A stretch of DNA of 64,000 nucleotides from CAXBNB01 sp965267535 (GTDB lineage Bacteria; Bacteroidota; Bacteroidia; Cytophagales; Cyclobacteriaceae). The notes under the pieces are model-generated. The model did no database searches. It saw only the letters and a program-made list of their open reading frames with translations, and had not been told where the DNA came from. Shown piece by piece: positions 15,001 to 24,000 of the stretch; the stretch's first letter is position 1; every line of letters begins with the position of its first letter. The DNA is taken from assembly GCA_965267535.1 (NCBI GenBank), contig OZ254082.1, positions 2,604,001-2,668,000 on the forward strand, written 5' to 3'. The position numbers and the translations under genes are program-made.

Positions 15001-18000
15001 AGGACTCAACTGTGAGTCTGCTCCGGTACAGATAACCATAAACGATAATGCCATTACGCCTAACCTGACCGTTTCGCAGGCTCAGCCTAACGCTAACTGT
15101 GACCTGGCTAATGCTAACGGTTCGCTCACAGTAGCTATCAATAATCAGGATGCAGGTACATACACCTATCAGTGGTACAGCGGTACGATCAACAACACGG
15201 CTTCTCCGCTGGTGGACGGTGCTCTCGTTTCTGGGGCTACCACTGCTACTGTATCTGGACTGGCTGAAGGTAACTACTGGGTACAGGTAACCGATACACA
15301 AAGTACAGGTGACCAGTGTGCTGCAGCTGCTGCCATATACCTCAACTCGCAGTTTAGCACCATTACCCTTAATGCATCTACTCAAATCACCATCACCGAT
15401 GCTTCCGATTGTGCTGGTGCCAACGCTACAGGACAAATCGAAGTAACCGATGTGAGTGTAAACGGTGTAGCTCAGGGTGGTACTGCAGGATTTACTTTCG
15501 AGTTCTTCGACAATGCCAATGTATCTGAGTCTACGGCTAATCCGTTTGCCAGCGTAGCTCCGGGTGACTACTTCGTAGTGGCGACAAGCTCTACTACAGG
15601 ATGTAGCTCTGATCCTATTCAGGTAACTGTTGGCACTACTGCCGACAACCCCGATATAACGCTCGCTGCTACTGACAACACCGCTTGTGATGCAGCCAAC
15701 TACAACGGTACAGTAACCGCTACCATCAATGACATGGGCGCTAGAACAAATGCGGATTATACATTTACATGGTACAACGGAGGACAACCGGTAACAGGAC
15801 CTGCCAGAACCGAAACCGGAAATACACTCTCCGATCTCGAGCCAGGACTCTACTCAGTGGTAATTACCGCTAACTCTCCTACCGGTGTAGGATGTTCTTC
15901 TACCGCTACTGTCGAAGTGATCGACAACCCTAGCGAGTTTACCATCTCTTCTACAGCTATATCGCACATCTCCGATTGTGCCGATATTGGACAGATTGAA
16001 GTAAACGGTATGATCATCGATGGAGCCGCTGAAACCACACAGAGAACCGTAATCGACAATTATACATTTACCATATACGATAGCAACATGGCAAACCCTG
16101 CCGCATTTACCAATGCAGGTACGCCTACCAACTATCCGTCGGTAACCGGACTCGCTGCGGGTACATACTTTATCACGGCTACTCTCGATGCGGCAGGACT
16201 CAACTGTGAGTCTGCTCCGGTACAGATAACCATAAACGATAATGCCATTACGCCTAACCTGACCGTTTCGCAGGCTCAGCCTAACGCTAACTGTGACCTG
16301 GCTAATGCTAACGGTTCGCTCACAGTAGCTATCAATAATCAGGATGCAGGTACATACACCTATCAGTGGTACAGCGGTACGATCAACAACACGGCTTCTC
16401 CGCTGGTGGACGGTGCTCTCGTTTCTGGGGCTACCACTGCTACTGTATCTGGACTGGCTGAAGGTAACTACTGGGTACAGGTAACCGATACACAAAGTAC
16501 AGGTGACCAGTGTGCTGCAGCTGCTGCCATATACCTCAACTCGCAGTTTAGCACCATTACCCTTAATGCATCTACTCAAATCACCATCACCGATGCTTCC
16601 GATTGTGCTGGAGCCAACGCTACAGGACAAATCGAAGTAACCGATGTGAGTGTGAACGGTGTAGCTCAGGGTGGTACTGCAGGATTTACTTTCGAGTTCT
16701 TCGACAATGCCAATGTATCTGAGTCTACGGCTAATCCGTTTGCCAGCGTAGCTCCGGGTGACTACTTCGTAGTGGCGACAAGCTCTACTACAGGATGTAG
16801 CTCTGATCCTATTCAGGTAACTGTTGGCACTACTGCCGACAACCCCGATATAACGCTCGCTGCTACTGACAACACCGCTTGTGATGCAGCCAACTACAAC
16901 GGTACAGTAACCGCTACCATCAATGACATGGGCGCTAGAACAAATGCGGATTATACATTTACATGGTACAACGGAGGACAACCGGTAACAGGACCTGCCA
17001 GAACCGAAACCGGAAATACACTCTCCGATCTCGAACCAGGACTGTACTCAGTGGTAATTACCGCTAACTCTCCTACCGGTGTAGGATGTTCTTCTACCGC
17101 TACTGTCGAAGTGATCGACAACCCTAGCGAGTTTACCATCTCTTCTACAGCTATATCGCACATCTCCGATTGTGCCGATATTGGACAGATTGAAGTAAAC
17201 GGTATGATCATCGATGGAGCCGCTGAAACCACACAGAGAACCGTAATCGACAATTATACATTTACCATATACGATAGCAACATGGCAAACCCTGCCGCAT
17301 TTACCAATGCAGGTACGCCTACCAACTATCCCTCGGTAACCGGACTCGCTGCGGGTACATACTTTATCACGGCTACTCTCGATGCGGCAGGACTCAACTG
17401 TGAGTCTGCTCCGGTACAGATAACCATAAACGATAATGCCATTACGCCTAACCTGACCGTTTCGCAGGCTCAGCCTAATTCTAACTGTGACCTGGCTAAT
17501 GCTAACGGTTCGCTCACAGTAGCTATCAATAATCAGGATGCAGGTACATACACCTATCAGTGGTACAGCGGTACGATCAACAACACAGCTTCTCCGCTGG
17601 TGGACGGTGCTCTCGTTTCTGGGGCTACTACTGCTACTGTATCTGGACTGGCTGAAGGTAACTACTGGGTACAGGTAACCGATACACAAAGTACAGGTGA
17701 CCAGTGTGCTGCAGCTGCTGCCATATACCTCAACTCGCAGTTTAGCACCATTACCCTTAATGCATCTACTCAAATCACCATCACCGATGCTTCCGATTGT
17801 GCTGGAGCCAACGCTACAGGACAAATCGAAGTAACCGATGTGAGTGTGAACGGTGTAGCTCAGGGTGGTACTGCAGGGTTTACTTTCGAGTTCTTCGACA
17901 ATGCCAATGTATCTGAGTCTACGGCTAATCCGTTTGCCAGCGTAGCTCCGGGTGACTACTTCGTAGTGGCGACAAGCTCTACTACAGGATGTAGCTCTGA

Positions 18001-21000
18001 TCCTATTCAGGTAACTGTTGGCACTACTGCCGACAACCCCGATATAACGCTCGCTGCTACCGACAACACCGCTTGTGATGCAGCCAACTACAACGGTACA
18101 GTAACCGCTACCATCAATGACATGGGCGCTAGAACAAATGCGGATTATACATTTACATGGTACAACGGAGGACAACCGGTAACAGGACCTGCCAGAACCG
18201 AAACCGGAAATACACTCTCCGATCTCGAACCAGGACTGTACTCAGTGGTAATTACCGCTAACTCTCCTACCGGTGTAGGATGTTCTTCTACCGCTACTGT
18301 CGAAGTGATCGACAACCCTAGCGAGTTTACCATCTCTTCTACAGCTATATCGCACATCTCCGATTGTGCCGATATTGGACAGATTGAAGTAAACGGTATG
18401 ATCATCGATGGAGCCGCTGAAACCACACAGAGAACCGTAATCGACAATTATACATTTACCATATACGATAGCAACATGGCAAACCCTGCCGCATTTACCA
18501 ATGCAGGTACGCCTACCAACTATCCCTCGGTAACCGGACTCGCTGCGGGTACATACTTTATCACGGCTACTCTCGATGCGGCAGGACTCAACTGTGAGTC
18601 TGCTCCGGTACAGATAACCATAAACGATAATGCCATTACGCCTAACCTGACCGTTTCGCAGGCTCAGCCTAATTCTAACTGTGACCTGGCTAATGCTAAC
18701 GGTTCGCTCACAGTAGCTATCAATAATCAGGATGCAGGTACATACACCTATCAGTGGTACAGCGGTACGATCAACAACACAGCTTCTCCGCTGGTGGACG
18801 GTGCTCTCGTTTCTGGGGCTACTACTGCTACTGTATCTGGACTGGCTGAAGGTAACTACTGGGTACAGGTAACCGATACACAAAGTACAGGTGACCAGTG
18901 TGCTGCAGCTGCTGCCATATACCTCAACTCGCAGTTTAGCACCATTACCCTTAATGCATCTACTCAAATCACCATCACCGATGCTTCCGATTGTGCTGGA
19001 GCCAACGCTACAGGACAAATCGAAGTAACCGATGTGAGTGTGAACGGTGTAGCTCAGGGTGGTACTGCAGGGTTTACTTTCGAGTTCTTCGACAATGCCA
19101 ATGTATCTGAGTCTACGGCTAATCCGTTTGCCAGCGTAGCTCCGGGTGACTACTTCGTAGTGGCGACAAGCTCTACTACAGGATGTAGCTCTGATCCTAT
19201 TCAGGTAACTGTTGGCACTACTGCCGACAACCCCGATATAACGCTCGCTGCTACTGACAACACCGCTTGTGATGCAGCCAACTACAACGGTACAGTAACC
19301 GCTACCATCAATGACATGGGCGCTAGAACAAATGCGGATTATACATTTACATGGTACAACGGAGGACAACCGGTAACAGGACCTGCCAGAACCGAAACCG
19401 GAAATACACTCTCCGATCTCGAGCCAGGACTCTACTCAGTGGTAATCACCGCTAACTCTCCTACCGGTGTAGGATGTTCTTCTACCGCTACTGTCGAAGT
19501 GATCGACAACCCTAGCGAGTTTACCATCTCTTCTACAGCTATATCGCACATCTCCGATTGTGCCGATATTGGACAGATTGAAGTAAACGGTATGATCATC
19601 GATGGAGCCGCTGAAACCACACAGAGAACCGTAATCGACAATTATACATTTACCATATACGATAGCAACATGGCAAACCCTGCCGCATTTACCAATGCAG
19701 GTACGCCTACCAACTATCCCTCGGTAACCGGACTCGCTGCGGGTACATACTTTATCACGGCTACTCTCGATGCGGCAGGACTCAACTGTGAGTCTGCTCC
19801 GGTACAGATAACCATAAACGATAATGCCATTACGCCTAACCTGACCGTTTCGCAGGCTCAGCCTAACGCTAACTGTGACCTGGCTAATGCTAACGGTTCG
19901 CTCACAGTAGCTATCAATAATCAGGATGCAGGTACATACACCTATCAGTGGTACAGCGGTACGATCAACAACACGGCTTCTCCGCTGGTGGACGGTGCTC
20001 TCGTTTCTGGGGCTACCACTGCTACTGTATCTGGACTGGCTGAAGGTAACTACTGGGTACAGGTAACCGATACACAAAGTACAGGTGACCAGTGTGCTGC
20101 AGCTGCTGCCATATACCTCAACTCGCAGTTTAGCACCATTACCCTTAATGCATCTACTCAAATCACCATCACCGATGCTTCCGATTGTGCTGGTGCCAAC
20201 GCTACAGGACAAATCGAAGTAACCGATGTGAGTGTAAACGGTGTAGCTCAGGGTGGTACTGCAGGATTTACTTTCGAGTTCTTTGCCGAAGGAGACATCA
20301 ATAACTCAGTAAGTACTTCTAACCCCTATGCCAATGTAACTCCGGGTGATTACTTCGTGGTGGCGACAAGTTCGACCACAGGATGTAGCTCTAGCCCCGT
20401 ACAGGTAACGGTAGGTCAGGATGATAATCCTCCGGTACTAATATTTACTGAAAACGCACCGAACACCGCTTGTAATGCAGCCAACTACAACGGCTCATTG
20501 AGTGTAGCGGTATCAGATGGTGCAGGAGGAACACGTGATGCGAGCGAGTTTACTTTCCAATGGTATGAAGGGGATCAACCTATAGTAGGTTCCACAGTAG
20601 ATAATGCAGACGGTGGAAACACTCACACAATATCTACTGTTGCGGGCGGCACCTACTCAGTGGTAGTAACCACTACCACAGGATTGGGAACCGGATGTTC
20701 TACTATTGGCACATCCACGATTAGCTCTGATAAGCCAGTGTTGAAAGTAACTGGCGCAGATATCATAGCATCCAACAGTTGTAATCCGGATGAAAATGGC
20801 TCTATTGAAATTACAGCGTTGACTGTAAATGGCGGTACTTTCAATTCTGAGAGCGCAATAGATGACTTTACGTTCGAATTGTTTGATGCCTCATTTGCAT
20901 CACTGGGAGCCTTCGACACACCAGGCACAGCGACAAACTTCCCTTCTACTTCCGGGTTGTCAGCAGGCGACTACTATGTAGTAGGTACAAATGTAAACGG

Positions 21001-24000
21001 TTGTACCACCAGCCCATATCTGGTAAGAATAGAAGACAGTTCTTCTACTCCTACTCTTGAACTGAATATGGAGTTGGCAGACAACAGCTGTAACGGTACA
21101 GATGCCACAGGATCACTTTCTGTAACTGTGGTAGGTGGTACTATCAGTGATTATACTATCGAGTGGTTTGTGGGTGACAGATCTGTGTATGGAATTACAG
21201 CTGTAAACCCTGCTAACATTTCTACCTCAGGCAATAAGAGTATCATCTCTGGAGTAGCTGCAGGAGAGTACAGTGTTGGAGTAACTGACAACACCGTGCC
21301 GGGCAAAAACTGTATGACTATCGCATCAGGTGTTATTACCAACAACTTTGCTGAAATTACGATAACAGAAATTGCACTGACAGCAAACCAAAACTGTGTA
21401 CCTCCTTACAATGGAAGTGTAATTGGTGAGCAGGTAACAGTAAACGGAACCGAACTTAGTCCGACTGCTACCGCAGCAAACTACACGTTTACTTACTTCG
21501 ATTCTGACCTAAACCCTGTAGCTGATAACACAGTCTTGCAGGGCGGCACATACTATGTGGTTGCTGAGAACAATACCACAGGATGTACTTCAGAAGCTAC
21601 ACTAGCTACAGTAGCTAATGACCTGGATAATCTTGCAATAGATTTTAGTACTAGTCCAAACACATACTGTGCAGGAGCGGGATCTTACAACGGTTCTATT
21701 ACGGCAACAGTTACTTATAATAACAACACACTTACCGGCAGGTTTAGCTTCGACTGGTATGAAGGTAATACAGCCGGTGTAGGTACCATTTCATCAGGTA
21801 TTTCTTCAGGTGCTACGGATAACATCAGTACCGTTTCCAACCTGGAATCTAAACAGTATACTGTTGTTGTAACTGACAACACTACCGGATGTACCATAAC
21901 CCGTACACACACTGTACCGGAAGCATTGGAAATACCTGAACTGGCAATTCCTAATGCCCGATTGGTTGGCAGCACGCTTTGTACGCCAGGTGTTGGCAAT
22001 GGGTCTATTACCCTTACTAATGCTGATATCTCACCGGGTAACCTGAGCGATTACGATTTCGATTGGTACCTCAGTGCACCTCCCGGAGCTACTTTTGATA
22101 CTCAACTCGGTACGGATGGTGACGTAGGTCAGCAATCTAATCTGCAGGCCGGCGATTACTATGTAGTAGCCACCAACCGCACTACCGGATGTTCATCTGC
22201 TCCTGCAAGGTTTGATATTCAAGATATCAGTACCGTACCGGTACTTGAATTCTCTCAAACTTCGGACATTGGCTGTGGGACTTCACTGGGATTAGGATCG
22301 ATCACTGCGTTGGCAGACGGTTTCCAATCCAGCAACGCTCCTGCAGGATATAGCTGGCAATGGTATCAGGGTGCTTCTACAACTTTCCCTGCCGTATCCA
22401 ATGCGGATGGCGGGCAAACAAGCACCATTTCGAATCAATCATTTGGCACTTACACAGTAGAAGTAACCAATGCTAACACCGGGTGCTCGATCGTTCAACG
22501 GGTTGTGTTGGAAAAAGAAGAGCGTTATCCTGTAGTGGTATCAAGTTCAGCAGGTTCGCAAACTACATGTACGCCGAATGGTACTGTTGCTATAACCGGC
22601 GTAAGCTATGACGGCACGCAAGAAGCTTTATCAAACTTTACCTTTAGCTGGACAAATGGAGCAGGCTCACCTCTAGGAAATGGAGCTTCCCCTGCTACAT
22701 CAGGAACGCTTCCTGCCGGATCTTACTTTGTGTCTGTAACACACAATGCTACCGGGTGTACTGCACCTCAGCTTACCGAGGTTGTTGTACTGGAAGAAAT
22801 AGTTCTCCCGGTGATTACCATCACTCAGGATTCTCCGGATACAAATTGTACTGCTGCTACCGGCACAGGACAATTGTCGGCTACAGCTGATGGTGGATTT
22901 ACTGCCGACCCTCCTTACACATTTGAGTGGTTCAATGGAAGCTCAGCAACCGGTACTGCCTTCGCTACAGGACCTGTGGTGAGCAACCTGTCTGCCGGCA
23001 CCTATACGGTAAGAGTGTCTAACTCCAACACCGGATGTAATACCACCAAGTCGTATGAACTGGAAAGTGAGCCTGTTAAACCTAAAATTGTTTCTGTAGA
23101 AACAACCGGTGTATCTGTATGTAACACCGGAAATGGTGAAGTAAATGTAACAGCAATTCAACCCGACAACCTGACTTCATACACTTATGAGTTGTTTGAC
23201 GTGAACCCTTCAACTGCCGGAGCGGTGGCAATAGCCAATAGCAACAATGGCCAGTTTACAGGAGTGAATGTAGGAACATTCTGGGTTGTTGCAGAGCACA
23301 TTACTACCGGCTGTCTTGCCAAGGCAGTACAAGTTGAAGTAGAGGATATAAGCATTTCTCCTGTTATTGCTCAGGAGTCTATAGACTTACAAACCAACTG
23401 CGATCCTGCTGTACCTAACGGCGCAATGACCGTATCAGGCGATGGCTCTACCGATCAGGCACAATACAGTTTTGAGTGGTATGCGGGTACATTGCCAGTG
23501 AGCGGCAACCCTGCAGATGTCATCTCAAATACACCTGAAGCCACAGGACTTGCAGCAGGCATCTACAGTGTAGTAGTAACCGACCTGAGTACCGGATGTT
23601 CAAGTGCAGAGTCCTTTAAAATGGCTGATGACATAGAAGATCCGATACTAATCAGTACCAGCTTTGAAGCAAACAACAATTGTGTAAACCCTGATGGTGA
23701 ACTCGGAATGTTTGTGATCAATGCTCAGAGTAATAAAACGTATGAGTACTACTGGTTTGTAGGTAATGTTACTAACCCTGACATTAACAATGCGGATTAC
23801 ACAGGAGTAGCTGTAATAGGCGTTCCGAACGGCACTTACACTGCTTATGTAGTGGATGTTACCGGAGGATGTACATCAGACCCTGTGGTAGTAGAGGTTC
23901 CTGATAATACCAACACAAGTGAGCTGCAGTTTGACCTGATTCAGGAAGAACCATTGACAAATTGTGATCCGAGCAGGCCTAATGCGATTGTTAACATTCA

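Noticed and set aside
14660..15787. Long minus-strand open frames (375 codons) repeated in phase with array B, and similar 199-codon frames in array A
   Set aside because: They recur with the repeat period, are rich in Ser/Arg/Cys without domains, and arise from the biased codon content of the sense gene. No ribosome-binding or promoter signal supports them.
3941..20282. The regular repeats as a CRISPR array or mobile elements
   Set aside because: Unit lengths of 1194 and 1224 bp are multiples of three, lie in one coding frame, have no spacers and encode Ig-like domains.
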